The notes below the pieces were generated by a model, which searched no databases, was not told where the DNA came from, and worked only from the letters and a program-made list of their open reading frames with translations. A DNA stretch of 64,000 nucleotides. Source: Castor canadensis. Taxonomy: Eukaryota; Chordata; Mammalia; Rodentia; Castoridae. The translations under genes and the position numbers were made by a program. Positions 12,306 through 22,739 of the stretch are shown one piece after another. Numbering within the stretch: position 1 is the first letter of the stretch; each line of letters opens with the position of its first letter. Where the stretch lies: positions 111,808,343 through 111,872,342 of the forward strand of contig NC_133394.1 in NCBI RefSeq assembly GCF_047511655.1. Reading direction: 5' to 3'.

Positions 12306-15300
12306 GTGTGAGGAGCCAGGAATAGAAGGAACTTCCTTAACATTGTAAAGAATAGCTACAAAAAACCTACAGCAAACATGATACCTAAAGACAAAATTAC
12401 TCCCTTTGAGATCAAGACTTCATTGATGGGCCTAATTGACGAACTAAAGTAACAAACATAAGTGAAAGATATAAAGGAAGAAAGAAAAATTATCAGTACT
12501 TTCAAAGAGTCAACAGAAAAATTATTAAGAGTGAATGAGAAAATTAAGCAAGATTGATAGACAACCCTTTGAAGAATCAATTGGCTGGACATGGTAAGAC
12601 ACACCTGCAATCCTAGCACCCAAGAATCTGAGGCAGAAGGATCTAAGATCTAAGGATCTATACAGCCTGGGCTGAGTTCCAGATCATCATGGGTTGTCCA
12701 GCAAATTCCAGGCCTATGTTAATGCTAATAAGGACTATTATTCACAATAGTGTTAAAAACTAAACATAATAGTATAGATTGTCTAGGAATACATCCAACA
12801 ACAAAGGTACAAAGCCTTTAGAGAAAACTATGAAACTTCATAGAAAGTCATTATAAAAGACTAGATAAATGAAACTATACCATGTTCATGGACATAAACA
12901 TTCACTTCATGGACAAATGTAAGTTCTCTCCAAATTGAACTAGAGGTTCGAAATAATTTCAGTCAAAATTTCAACAAAAGCTGGAACTTGAAAAGTTAAA
13001 TCTAAAATTTAGATGAAAGAGTAAAAAGCAAATAAAAACAGAATATAAGAGAGAAATCAGGAAGATTCCAAGATGGCGGCTAAAGGGAGGAAGCAGAAAG
13101 CGATCCTCCTATAGTGAAATCTTAGAGAGATGCTGGAGACACACTTTGCAGGCATAATCACTGAGAAGAGGCAAAACTCTGACCCCTCCACACCTCCAGC
13201 CCGCGCAGAGAATCTCCACTTCACGTTAAGCGGAGAAACAAGGAGGGCCCCTGGGCCGCCAGTCGCCCGCGCCCAGAAGGTTGGGAAGACACGGAAAAGT
13301 GAGCGTCGCAGTACCGCAGTACTCCCACAGACAAGCCTGGGCTGGACAGACTGACCCCACTCGGGGAAAAAGGAGAAACCGACTAATAAGCAATAAGAAC
13401 AATAAAGACACAAGGGAAAGAGGGTGTGGAGCCCTGAGCGCCAAAGACTGGGGGAAGGGAATCCTTCCCGGAACTGTAAATAAACAAGCCAGGTGGGCAG
13501 GAGAGGCTCTGGTGGGAGTGGGGGTGCACACCCAGCAACCAGGAGCAGGAAAGCTTGTGAGAGTGGTGGAGGGAGGAAAACTCCATAGGAGAGGAGGGAA
13601 GACCCACTTCCCACATGAACTGTAAATAAACACCCAGGCCTGAGAAAGCCAGTGCAGTGTCACCTTTCCCAGTGTGCTTGGAAAGGGAAAAGCTTGTAGC
13701 AGAGGCTCACGCACAGGAGAACTCTGAGTAAACAAAGCCTGCAGGGCCAGGTGAGTGCTAAGCTCACCCCTGAGATCTGCATAAATAATGCCTCCAGCAA
13801 CAGCAGGCTGACAGCAGCAGGCAGACAAGCCTCAGCCGCAGATACCATTCTCAGAACTGTCTCCAGACTCTTTTTTTTTCTTTTTCTCCTTACCTTTGAT
13901 GAGAGAACAACCGATACACCTGCATGCTGAAAAACTTTCTGAAACTGTATTGCATTTGAACTTGGGACACTTGGTGGGGTTTTTTTTGTGTGTGTGTGTG
14001 TGTAGTTTTGTTCTACTTTATGCGTCCCCTTTGATGAGACAACTACGGAACCACTACTGAGGCACCATCTCCAGGATTGGAGACTGAGACGGACACCCAA
14101 ATTATTAAGACTGAAACTTCATTGCATTTGAACTTGGAAGTTTTTTGGTTTTTTTCTTTTTTTTTTTTAATTTTCTATTTTTCATTTTATTTTAATTTAT
14201 TTTTATATATAGATATTTCTTTCATTTACTTATTTTTTATTTTTATTCTTATCTTTTTTTTTATTTTTGATTTTCAATCCTCTCTGTCTCTCTAATGTCT
14301 GTTCACCTTACTGTCAATTAGTACACTAACGCTCCCTGTTTATACCTTTGAAACTTTCTTGTCTGATTCCCTGTTCTGTTTTCTCCTTCTTGTCTGCATA
14401 TTTGTTTTTCCCTTTTCTTTAACTTCTTGCTTTCCATCTCCTCTCACCCTTCCATTTTAATATTACCATTGTTATTATTACAAGCTAGAAAATACTTAAT
14501 TGCACACAGTACAGGGACAGTAACAACACCAAAGACAATGATGGGAAGACAGAAAAAACAGGGAAACCAGTTTCCTCACAGCAAAAAATTAGTACAGGAT
14601 CCAGAGGGGAATGAAGAAAACAGGTACTCAGATCCAGACTCCAACAAAATGAAGATAAACTATGCCAAAGGACCCAATGAAGCCCATAAGAATAATTTAA
14701 AAGAAGACATACTACAGGTACTCAATGAGAATTTTATAGAGATGATACTGGATAGGGTCAACCAAAATGTACAGGAGACACTCAAGAAATTCCAAGACAA
14801 CAAAAATGGAGAATTTGAAAAAGCACAAGAAGAAATAAAGGAAACCATAGAAGCACTATATAAACACCAAAGTGAAACAGAGAACACGATGAATAAATGG
14901 ATAAATGAACTCAGGACAAAAATAGACAACATTAAACAGGAAACCACCCAGGATATGGAAAACCTCAGAAAAAAAGAACGAAACAGAACTGCAAAAGAAA
15001 ACGGAAGGCCAATCCAGCAGAATAGAACAAACAGAAGACAGAATCTCAGAACTTGAAGATGAAATGGTAATTAAAGGAAAAACCAAAGAACTATTCATTA
15101 AACAACTCAAGACCTGTGAAAAGAAAATGCAAGAACTCACCGACTCCATCAAAAGACCAAACTTCAGAATCATGGGCATCGAAGAAGGAGAAGAGGTGCA
15201 AGCGAAAGGAATGCGTAATATATTCAACAAAATAATAACGGAAAATTTCCCAAATCTAGAGAAAGATATTCCCATACAGATGCAAGAGGCCTCCAGAACA

Positions 15301-18300
15301 CCAAACAGACCAGATCAAAATAGAACTACCCCACGACATATCATCATTAAAACAAGTTCAGAAACTAGGGAAAGAATATTGAAGGCTGTAAGAGAGAAAA
15401 ACCAAGTAACATACAAAGGTAAACCCATCAAAATCACAGCAGTCTTCTCAACAGAAACATTAAAAGCAAGAAGAGCTTGGGGTGAGATCTTCCAGGCACT
15501 GAATGAAAATAACTTCAACCCCAGGATACTCTACCCAGCAAAACTATCATTCAAAATAGATGGAGCAATAAAAGTCTTCCATGAAAAGCAGAAACTAAAA
15601 CAATATGTGATCACAAAGCCACCACTACAAAAGATTCTGCAAGGGATTCTGCACACAGAAAGTGAAACCCAACTTAACCATGAAAAGACAGGCAGCACCA
15701 AACCACAGGAAAGAAAAAGCAAGACAGTAAAGAGTAACCTCAACTTAGGTACACACAATCAAACCTTCAAACAACTAAGACAACTAAATGACAGGAATCA
15801 CCACACACCTATCAGTACTAACACTTAATGTTAACAGACTTAATTCACCCATCAATAGGTACCTCTTGACAAAATGGATTAAAAGGGAAGATCCAACAAT
15901 TTGTTGTTTATAGGAGACCCATCTCACCGACAGAAATAAGGATAGGCTTAGGATGAAAGGCTGGAAGAAGATTTACCAAGCCAATGGCCCCCGAAAACAA
16001 GCAGGAGTAGCAATATTATCTCTGACAAAGCAGACTTCAAACATACATTGATCAAACAAAATAAAGAAGGACATTCCATACTAATAAAAGGGGAAATAGA
16101 CCAAAAGGAAATAACAATCATCAACCTGTATGCACCCAATGTCAACACACCCAATTTCATCAAACATACCTTGAAAGACCCAAAAGCATATATTAACTCC
16201 AAATCAGTGGTTGTGGGAGACGTTAACACCCCATTATCATCAATAGATAGGTCATCCAAACAAAAAATCAATAAAGAAATCCAAGATCTAAAATATACAA
16301 TAGATCAAATGGACATACTTGATGTCTACACAACATTTCATCCAACTTCTACACAATATACATTCTTCTCAGCAGCCCACAGAACCTTCTCCAAAACAGA
16401 TCATATCCTAGGGCACAAAGCAAGCCTCAGCAAATATAAGAAAATAGAAAATATACCATGCATCCTATCTGATCACAATGCAGTAAAAGTAGAACTCAAC
16501 AACAAAAGTAAAGACAAAAAACATGCAAACAGCTGGAAACTAAATAACTCATTACTTAATGAAAAATGGATCACTGATGAAATAAAAGAGGAAATTAAAA
16601 AGTTCCTGGAAGTCAATGAAAACTAAAACACAACCTACCGGAACCTATGGGACACAGCTAAGGCAGTCCTGAGAGGAAAGTTTATAGCCATGAGTGCATA
16701 TATTAAAAAGACTGAAAGATCCCAAATCAATGACCTAAGGATACATCTCAAACTCCTAGAAAAAAAGAACAAGCAAATCCCAAAACAAATAGAAGGAGAG
16801 AAATAATAAAAATAAGAGCTGAAATCAATGAAGTAGAAACCAAAAAAACCATACAAAGAATTAATGAAACAAAAAGTTGGTTCTTTGAAAAAATAAACAA
16901 GATCAATAGACCTCTGGCAAACCTGACTAAAATGAGGAGAGAAAAATCCCAAATTAGTAGAATCAGAATGCAAAAGGGGAGATAACAACAAACACCATGG
17001 AAGTCTAGGAAATCATCAGAGACTACTTCGAGAACCTATATTCAAATAAATTTGAAAATCTTAAAGAAATGGACAGATTTCTAGATACATATGATCATCC
17101 AAAACTGAACCAAGAGGAAATTAATCACCTGAGTAGACCTATAACATAAAATGAAATTGAAGCAGCAATCAAGAGTCTCCCCCAAAAGAAAAGTGCAGGA
17201 CCTGATGGATTCTTTGCTGAATTCTATCAGACCTTTAAAGAAGAACTGATACCAACCCTTCTTAAACTGTTCCCTGAAATAAAAAGGGAAGGAAAACTGC
17301 CAAACACATTTTATGAAGCCAGTATTACACTAATCCCAAAACCAGGCAAAGACACCTCCAAAAAGGAGAACTATAGGCCAATCTCCTTAATGAACATTGA
17401 CGCAAAATTCCTCAACAAGATAATGGCAAACTGAATTCAACAAAACATCAAAAAGATTATTCACCACGACCAAGCAGGCTTCATCCCAGGGATGCAGGGG
17501 TGGTTTAATATACGAAAATCAATAAACATAATAAACCACATTAACAGAAGCAAAGACAAAAACCACTTGATCATCTCAATAGATGCAGAAAAAGCCTTTG
17601 GTAAGATCCAACACCATTTCATGATAAAAGCTCTAAGAAAACTAGGAATAGAAGGAAAGTACCTCAACATTATAAAAGCTATTTATGACAAACCTACGGC
17701 CAGCATTATACTTAATGGAGAAAAACTGAAACCATTCCCTCTAAAATCAGGAACCAGACAAGGATGCCCACTATCCCCACTCCTATTCAACATAGTACTG
17801 GAATTCCTAGCCAGAGCAATTAGGCAAGAAGAAGGAATAAAAGGAATACAAATAGGTAAAGAAATGGTCAAAATATCCCTATTTGCAGACACATGATCCT
17901 ATACCTTAAAGACCCAAAAAACTTTACTCAGAAGCTTCCAGACATCATCAATAGATACAGCAAGGTAGCAGGATATAAAATCAACATAGAAAAATCATTA
18001 GCATTTCGATACACTAACAATGAGCAAGCTGAAAAAGAATGTATGAAAACAATTCCATTTACAATAGCCTCAAAAAAATTCAAATACCTAGGTGTAAACC
18101 TAACAAAAGATGTGAAAGACCTCTACTAGGAAAACTATACACTTTTGAAGAAAGAGATTGAGGAAGACTATAGAAAGTGGAGAGATCTCCCATGCTCATG
18201 GATTGGTAGAATCAGCATAGTAAAAATGTCTATACTCCCAAAAGTAATCTACATGTTTAATGCAATTCCCATCAAAATTCCAATGACATTCATTAAAGAG

Positions 18301-21300
18301 ATTGAAAAATCTACCGTGAAATTTATATGGAAACACAAGAGGCCATGAATAGCCAAGGCAATACTCAGTCAAAAGAACAATGCTGGAGGTATCACGATAC
18401 CTGACTTCAAACTATAGTACAAAGCAATAACAAGAAAAACAGCATAGTACTGGCACAAAAACAGACATGAAGACCAGTAGAACAGAATAGAGGGCACAGA
18501 TATGAAGCCACACAACTATAACCAACTTGTCTTTGACAAAGGAGCTAAAAATATACGATGGAGAAATAGCAGCCTCTTCAACAAAAACTGCTGGGAAAAC
18601 TGGTTAGCAGTCTGCAAAAAACTGAAACTAGATCCATGTATATTACCCTATACCAATATTAACTCAAAATGGATCAAGGATCTTAGTATCAGACCACAAA
18701 CATACTCTGGAGTTAGTAGGGATAGGTAAGAACTTTCTCAACGAAACTCCAGCAGCACAGCAACTAAGAGATAGCATAGATAAATGGGACCTCATGAAGC
18801 TAAAAAGCTTCTGTTCATCAAAAGAAATGGTCTCTAAACTGAAGAGAACACCCACAGAGTGGAGAAAATATTTGCCAGCTACACATCGGACAAAGGACTG
18901 ATAACCAGAATATATAGGGAACTTAAAAAACTAAATTCTCCCAAAACTAATGAACCAATAAAGAAATGGGCAAGTGAACTAAACAGAACTTTCTGAAAAG
19001 AAGAAATTCAAATGGCCAAAAAACAGATGAAAAAAAATGCTCACCATCTCTAGCAATAAAGGAAATGCAAATTAAAACCACACTAAGATTCCACCTCACC
19101 CCTGTTAGAACAGCCATCATCAGCAACACCACCAACAACAGGTGTTGGCGAGGATGGGGGGGAAAGGAACCCTCTTACACTGTTGGTGGGAATGTAAACT
19201 AGTACAAACACTCTGGAAAAATATTTGGAGGCTACTTAAAATGCTAAACATTGATCTACCATTTGATCCAGCAATACCACTCTTGGGGATATACCTAAAA
19301 GACCATGACACAGGTTACTCCAGAGGAACTGCACACCCATGTTTATTGCGGTACTATTCACAATAGCCAAGTTATGGAAACAGCCAAGATGATCCACCAC
19401 TGACGAGTGGATTAAGAAAATGTGGTGTCTATACACAATGGAATTTTATGCAGCCATGAAGAAGAACAAAATGTTATCATTCGCTGGTAAATGGATGGAA
19501 CTGGAGAACATCATTCTGAGTGAGGTTAGCCTGGCCCAAAAGACCAAAAATCATATGTTTTCCCTCATATGTGGACATGAGATCAAGGGCAAACACAACA
19601 ATGGGATTGGACTTTGAGCACATGATAAAAGCGAGAGCACACAAGGGAGGGGTGAGGATAGGTAAGACACCTAAAAAATTAGCTAGCATTTGTTGCTCTT
19701 AACACAGAGAAACTAAAGCAGATACCTTAAAAGCAACTGAGGCCAATAGGAAAAGGGGACCAGGAACTAGAGAAAAGGTTAGATCAAAAAGAATTGAACT
19801 AGAAGGTAACACACACGCACAGGAAATCAATGTGAGTCAACTCCCTGTATAGCTATCCTTATCTCAACCAGCAAAAACCCTTGTTCCTTCCTATTATGGC
19901 TTATACTCTCTCTACAACAAAATTAGAGATAAGGGCAAAATAGTTTCTGCTGGATAGTGAGGGGGTGGGGGGGAGAGGGAGGGGCATAGTGGGTGGTAAG
20001 GGAGGGGGTGGGGGCAGGGGGGAGAAATGACCCAAGCCTTGTATGCACATATGAATAGTAAAATAAAAAAAAAATAAAGAAAGAAAAAAAAAAGAGAGAA
20101 ATCAGAAACAGACATACACAGGTTACAGATGCAGACACAGGTAAAGACTAAAATGTGAAAGGCAAAATGATAAAACTTTTACAAGGTAATATAGAAGGGT
20201 ATTTTTATGAGCGCATAAAAGATGAAAAAGGATGTAAAAAAGAGAAGTCATAAAGAATCAAATCAAATTTAGTTAAAATTATAAATTTCATTAAAAGGCA
20301 TTATAAAAAGTGAAAAAAGCACAAACTGGGATGCATAGAATCTACAAAGTGTTATTATCCAGGTTATACAAAGAATTTGTACAAATCCATAAAAGGGCAG
20401 TCAACACGACAGAAAAGTGAGCAAAAGGCTTAAATAGGTAAATTTCATAAACAAAGAAACTAAATGGCTAAGAAATTCATGAAAAGCTGCTCACTGTCAT
20501 TATTAAATTAGGGAAGTGCAATTTAAAACAACAATGAAATATGATTTTTTACTCCCACCAGGTTAGCAACAAGCAACAGTCTGTCAGAACCAACTGTGGA
20601 CTAGGATGTAGAGAATACACACTACTGTGGGAGTGAAAATGTGAATTTCTTAAAAATAATTTGGAATTAGTGCAGAGCTGATCATTCACTTACATCTGAC
20701 TCCACATTTCCACATCTAAGTTATCTACCCTAAAAAAAGTCTTGCTGTATACAGTAGGAGATAAAACCAAACACTCACAAAAGAGCCGTCTGAACAGCAA
20801 AACCAGGAAACAAACTTAATGTTTATCACTGGTAGGATGGGTACATGAACTATGGTACACCCACACAGTAGGACACACCTCAACCACAAATATGAAAGAA
20901 CAAAATTCAAACTCATGACCATGAACACAACACTGAGTGGAAAAAAATCAGAAATAATATATGCATTATAATTCTATTTATTTAGAGTTCAAAGAAATGC
21001 AAACTAAACAATATGCTGTTTGAAATTGGAACCTATGCTTTGGGATAAAGAAAAACAAAGAAATGCCAACTACAATTGAGGGTATCAGATACCTCTTAGC
21101 GGATGAGAGGGGAACAGGGTAAGGAAAGGCACAGGACATACCAAAGACTGGAAGGAGCTCATGCTGAGTGCTGAGTACACGAGTGCTGTCTGTATGATTT
21201 GTCTTCACATCTTATGTATGGGTTATAGAATTTTTATACTAAACGACTAAAAATTAATTTGTTGGTCCAACAATTTCTCCAATTACAGACACAATGAGTT

Positions 21301-21635
21301 TTTTTTTTTTTTTTTTTTGACACAGGGTCTCACTATATAGCACAGGTTGGCCTGGAACTTGCTACACAGATTCCTCCTGTCTCAGCCTCAAGTGCTAGAA
21401 TTACAGATGTGCACCACTAAGCTTGGCTGACAATATTTTTTTCAAAGAGGGAAATGTCCTCTAAGAAATAAAAGAATGCCAAACAAGTACTTTCTCTTAC
21501 TCAGTACTCACCTGTGGCACATAAAAAACAGTTCTTTTTCTTTTTTCCTGCTTTGCAGACATTCACAATGCTCAGCAGGCGTTCATCATTTGGTGTAAAA
21601 ATATCTCTCTGTAATGCATGCTTGATTGCTGTCAT
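1..21635 (-). CDS. EXOC1: EXOC1 (exocyst complex component 1 / Sec3), 5' coding part, spliced
   Basis: The exocyst tethers secretory vesicles to the plasma membrane before SNARE fusion; the Sec3 subunit binds PIP2 and Rho-family GTPases through an N-terminal PH domain (family knowledge). Six constitutive coding exons read in phase on the minus strand: 21635-21512, 10911-10781, 7581-7422, 2833-2646, 813-586 and 384-252. They give 321 codons plus one base, or seven more codons if the microexon at 4388-4368 is used. Every junction has AG/GT splice sites. Residues 1 to about 140 form the PH region ([13 protein letters not shown] start, [15 protein letters not shown] in the middle). An acidic linker ([14 protein letters not shown]) follows, then the long Sec3 coiled coil ([20 protein letters not shown]). 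The rest of the protein, more than half, lies beyond the left edge. EXOC1L, its paralogue, lies upstream in the same orientation. The match to mammalian EXOC1 is near-identical as far as I recall it. Confidence 0.96.
252..384 (-). CDS. EXOC1: EXOC1 exon 7
   Basis: This 133-bp exon (acceptor TTCCAG|AATCAC, donor CCTG|GTATGT) encodes [20 protein letters not shown] through CMNVALRP plus one base. It continues the helical region. The next exon lies outside the window, past position 1. Confidence 0.96.
586..813 (-). CDS. EXOC1: EXOC1 exon 6 (coiled coil)
   Basis: The exon is 228 bp, exactly 76 codons, phase 0 at both ends: acceptor CTTTTAG|GCCAAC, donor CTTGTG|GTAAGT. It encodes [20 protein letters not shown] through LLSEIEFLV, with clear heptad spacing of L, I and V, as expected for the Sec3 coiled-coil segment that packs with other exocyst subunits. 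Confidence 0.96.
814..2645 (-). other. EXOC1: EXOC1 intron 5, no notable element
   Basis: AT-rich intron. A fragment near 1,000-1,050 (TTTTTTTTTGGTGGGACTGG) is the 3' edge of an antisense ID SINE. I see nothing else. Confidence 0.7.
2646..2833 (-). CDS. EXOC1: EXOC1 exon 5 (acidic linker and coiled-coil start)
   Basis: This 188-bp exon runs from acceptor TTTTTTAAG to donor GATGGG|GTAAG. It encodes [20 protein letters not shown], then [20 protein letters not shown] and on to [10 protein letters not shown]. The acidic, low-complexity start is a linker; the rest begins the amphipathic helical region of Sec3. It ends in phase 0. Confidence 0.96.
4368..4388 (-). CDS. EXOC1: EXOC1 21-nt cassette microexon
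   Basis: The minus strand shows a polypyrimidine tract with acceptor CTCTCCAG, 21 exonic bases and donor GTGCGT. Inserted between exon 4 (GAA G) and exon 5 (AA TCT), it keeps the frame and adds seven residues, giving LLE-ELPKVTE-ESVPS. Including or skipping it leaves the downstream frame unchanged. It sits in the flexible linker between PH domain and coiled coil. A UGC lies about 27 nt upstream of the 3' splice site, as is common at SRRM4-regulated neural microexons; that regulation is inference. Confidence 0.85.
6101..6290 (-). mobile_element. ID+B1 composite SINE, antisense
   Basis: The reverse-complement ID part (AGACAGGCACTCTACCACTT) is followed by a reverse B1 part (GATAGGGTCTCATGAACTAT ... 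GGATTATAGGCATGAGCTAC). Confidence 0.75.
6381..6604 (-). mobile_element. ID+B1 composite SINE, antisense, with internal 11-bp triplication
   Basis: GGGGTTTGAATTCAGGGCTT and TAGCAGGTACTCTACCACTT mark the ID part; CTCCCAAGACACTAGGATTA marks the B1 part. The unit CACATGACACG occurs three times at 6442-6474. Confidence 0.75.
6690..6940 (-). mobile_element. MIR SINE, antisense
   Basis: The order ATTCCTCATAAAACTTAAGA, GTAACTATGTGAAGTCAAAT, AAATCTGAACTCAAGCAGTG matches the reverse complement of MIR. Confidence 0.6.
7422..7581 (-). CDS. EXOC1: EXOC1 exon 4 (PH domain end)
   Basis: This 160-bp exon runs from acceptor TTTCAG|GAAAATCC to donor GAAG|GTAAAA and encodes [20 protein letters not shown] through [10 protein letters not shown]. 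The motif (D/E)NPxFDLHF is shared with EXOC1L exon 3. It contains the C-terminal helix that closes the PH fold (family knowledge). It ends in phase 1, so the last glutamate codon is completed by either the microexon or exon 5. Confidence 0.96.
9167..9468 (-). mobile_element. Composite SINE (ID + two B1-like units), antisense
   Basis: AAACTCAGGGCCTCATACTT begins the ID unit. Two B1-like units follow, one with GCTGGGATCACAGGTGCTTG, the other with CACAGCTAGGATTATAGGAG. Confidence 0.7.
10781..10911 (-). CDS. EXOC1: EXOC1 exon 3 (PH domain middle)
   Basis: This 131-bp exon starts after CACCAG and ends at AAA|GTATGT. It encodes [20 protein letters not shown] to VVDAKDAIK. The lysine-rich strands ([11 protein letters not shown]) are the kind of basic surface used by Sec3 for phosphoinositide binding. 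Its length and phases equal those of EXOC1L exon 2. Confidence 0.96.
12097..12180 (+). mobile_element. ID SINE, sense
   Basis: The sequence GGGGATGTAGCCCAGTGTTA and CCTGGGCTCAATCCCCAACA is a standard ID body. It is followed by the compound microsatellite in its tail and interrupts the older L1. Confidence 0.85.
12191..12302 (+). repeat. Compound microsatellite (CA)n-C9-A8-(GA)n
   Basis: About 22 CA units, then CTCC and a C9 run (12239-12247), an A8 run, GGAGG and about 21 GA units (12261-12302). It occupies the tail of the ID SINE. Confidence 0.95.
12582..12712 (+). mobile_element. B1-type SINE, sense
   Basis: TGGCTGGACATGGTAAGACA through CTGAGGCAGAAGGATCTAAG to AGCCTGGGCTGAGTTCCAG. It contains a small internal repeat of AAGATCTAAGGATCTA. 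Confidence 0.7.
14541..15828 (+). pseudogene. L1 ORF1 (RNA-binding protein), one frameshift
   Basis: The first part (from [16 protein letters not shown]) is a basic leader followed by a coiled-coil region rich in E, K, Q and N. Near the A7 run at 14969-14975 the frame shifts; the other frame then resumes with [18 protein letters not shown], leading into the RRM-like core ([14 protein letters not shown]) and the C-terminal domain ([20 protein letters not shown] to [12 protein letters not shown]). It stops at 15826-15828. ORF1p normally forms trimers that coat L1 RNA. The frameshift lies in the coiled coil, so any product would lack RNA-binding domains. Confidence 0.88.
15788..19617 (+). pseudogene. 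L1 ORF2 (endonuclease / reverse transcriptase), many breaks
   Basis: It starts at ATG 15788, overlapping the end of ORF1 by 41 bases. An in-frame TAG occurs at 15911-15913, only 41 codons in. The endonuclease region retains NLYAPN, a GDVN variant of the GDFN motif, and [10 protein letters not shown] (about 16,100-16,500). The RT region has [29 protein letters not shown] and [18 protein letters not shown] (17,400-17,890). The FADD active-site motif is broken at 17,885-17,896 by a net one-base loss. Further frame changes follow, and the Cys motif ([13 protein letters not shown]) is near 19,160-19,210. The last segment ends at 19,617. Confidence 0.9.
19950..20026 (+). repeat. G-rich tract in L1 3' UTR
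   Basis: It contains many runs of three to seven G (GGGGGTGGGGGGGAGAGGGA and similar, twice), followed by the A-rich tail. Polypurine, G-quadruplex-prone tracts are a known feature of mammalian L1 3' UTRs. Confidence 0.8.
20106..21260 (+). mobile_element. Old L1, 3' part, continuing after the nested L1
   Basis: Diverged L1 ORF2 3' end and 3' UTR sequence carries typical phrases such as ATTTGTACAAATCCATAAAA and CTCACTGTCATTATT. With the segment at 11,700-13,046 it forms one older element interrupted by the younger L1. Confidence 0.7.
21299..21429 (-). mobile_element. B1-type SINE, antisense
   Basis: A long T-run is followed by GACACAGGGTCTCACTATAT and ATTACAGATGTGCACCACTA. It ends about 80 bases before EXOC1 exon 2 on the plus-strand map. 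Confidence 0.85.
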
Positions 21636-21645
21636 CCTTTCTCAG
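21512..21645 (-). CDS. EXOC1: EXOC1 exon 2, with start codon
   Basis: The acceptor is a pyrimidine-rich tract ending TTTCAG at 21646, followed by 10 bases of 5' UTR and an ATG at 21635-21633 with A at -3 and G at -1. The 124 coding bases encode [20 protein letters not shown] and on to NCFLCAT, the start of the PH domain with a KAGKKKK basic patch. The donor ACAG|GTGAGT follows 21512, leaving phase 1. Confidence 0.95.
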
Positions 21646-21844
21646 CTGAAAGAATTGAGGGTACAGACATTAAGCTCATTCTAAAAATAATTCCACCTTA
21701 TATTGTTCCATTCATGATTCAAAATAATTTTGGCTAATAGGCATAGGAAAATGGTTTAATACATTGTATATCTACATCATAAAAATATAAAGCTGTAAAT
21801 TTGGAAATGAAATTAGAGCACTCTAAAACCTTCAGGAGTGCTAA

Positions 21845-21846
<2 letters not shown>

Positions 21847-21921
<75 letters not shown>

Positions 21922-21935
21922 CATACACATAGATC
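21847..21935 (+). repeat. (TC)n-(AC)n microsatellite
   Basis: About 21 TC units run directly into about 14 AC units, with a short imperfect CACTCACACTC tail. It lies in EXOC1 intron 1 about 200 bases upstream (gene sense) of exon 2. Confidence 0.95.
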
Positions 21936-21984
21936 TAAGGAAAAAAATTAAAGTGCAGGCTCAGTCTTCAAATATAATTTCCTA

Positions 21985-22427
21985 TATAAGGAACACTTAC
22001 AACTCACTAATAAGAAGACAAATAACCCAAATAGAAATTGAATAGAAGATCTAAATAGACATTTCCCCAAAGCAGATGGACAATTAGTCGGTAAGTACAT
22101 GAAAAGAAGTTCAACATCATTTACCAGCAGTCAAAGGCAAATAAAAATCACAGTGAGACACCTACTACTTCACATCCACAGAATGTCTAAAACCAAAAGG
22201 ACTCAGGGTAACGATTACAAGTGGTGATGAAGATGTGGAGAAAAAGAAACTCTCATGCACTGCTAGAGGGACTGTAAAACAGTGTGGCTGCTCTGGAAAA
22301 CAGCTTAGCAGTTCCTCAAAAGATAAAAAAAATGGGGTTATAATTCAATCCAGCAATTCCACTTTCAGGAGAACTGAAAATATATCACCACACAAAAACT
22401 TGTACGTGAGTGTTCATAGCAGCATGA
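21985..22427 (+). mobile_element. Old L1 3' fragment, left half
   Basis: The sequence has the standard L1 ORF2 3' wording (AATAGACATTTCCCCAAAGC; GTGGTGATGAAGATGTGGAG) and breaks off at GTTCATAGCAGCATGA, where the MER2-like element begins. It resumes at 22,740. Confidence 0.75.
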
Positions 22428-22739
22428 CAGACATCCCTCAGGATCTGGGGGGACTGGTTCTAGGACCCAGATGGATACTGAAACCCTCAGATGCTCAAGT
22501 CCTTTATATAAAATACCATAGTATTTGCATATAACCTATGCTTTTTAAATAATCTCTAGATTTCTCATAATACCTAAAATAATGTAAATTTTATATAAAT
22601 AGTTATACTGTACTGTTTAGGGGTACATCAAGAATGAAAATTCTGTACAAGTTCAGTACAAACACAAATTTTCCCCAAATCCAGTTTGTCATTGTTTGAA
22701 TTGGTGGATGGCTAACCTGTGTATATGGAAGGCTAACTG
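22428..22739 (-). mobile_element. MER2-like (Tigger-type) non-autonomous DNA transposon
   Basis: The ends CAGACATCCCTCAGG and GGAAGGCTAACTG resemble the inverted termini of MER2, followed by TA. Internal phrases such as GATGCTCAAGTCCTTTATAT, GCATATAACCTATGC and TCTGTACAAGTTCAGTACA also match the family. It has inserted into the old L1 on both sides. Strand is nominal. Confidence 0.8.

Larger units (their letters stand above)
11700..13046 (+). mobile_element. Old L1 ORF2 fragments, 5' side of the nested L1
   Basis: Diverged L1 ORF2 sequence is recognisable in pieces: about 11,730-12,096 (includes AACCATTTGATGAAAGTC), 12,303-12,581 (GGAATAGAAGGAACTTCC) and 12,713-13,046. The pieces are split by an ID SINE with microsatellites and by a B1 SINE. 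Order matches L1 ORF2, and the element resumes at 20,106 after the younger L1. Confidence 0.7.
13061..20091 (+). mobile_element. Full-length LINE-1 with target-site duplication, degraded ORFs
   Basis: The roughly 7.0 kb element is flanked by a 14-bp duplication, AAGAGAGAAATCAG (13047-13060 and 20092-20105). It starts with a YY1-like AAGATGGCGGC at 13070-13080, typical of L1 5' UTRs, and has a GC-rich 5' UTR to about 14,100. ORF1 starts at 14541 and ORF2 at 15788. A G-rich 3' UTR and an A-rich tail end at 20,091. It lies in EXOC1 intron 2, antisense to the gene. ORF1 carries a frameshift and ORF2 several stops and frameshifts, so it cannot move by itself. Relatively complete ends and TSD suggest a lineage-specific insertion. 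Confidence 0.93.

Noticed and set aside
12077..12348. Open frames encoding runs of TH, RE or LS dipeptides
   Set aside because: They are translations of the CA and GA microsatellites.
13057..14100. Long minus-strand open frames (up to 200 codons) in the L1 5' UTR, resembling an antisense ORF0
   Set aside because: The longest frames start with TTG or GTG rather than ATG, and the region is GC-rich, which lengthens chance frames. No splice donor or conserved N-terminus was recognised.
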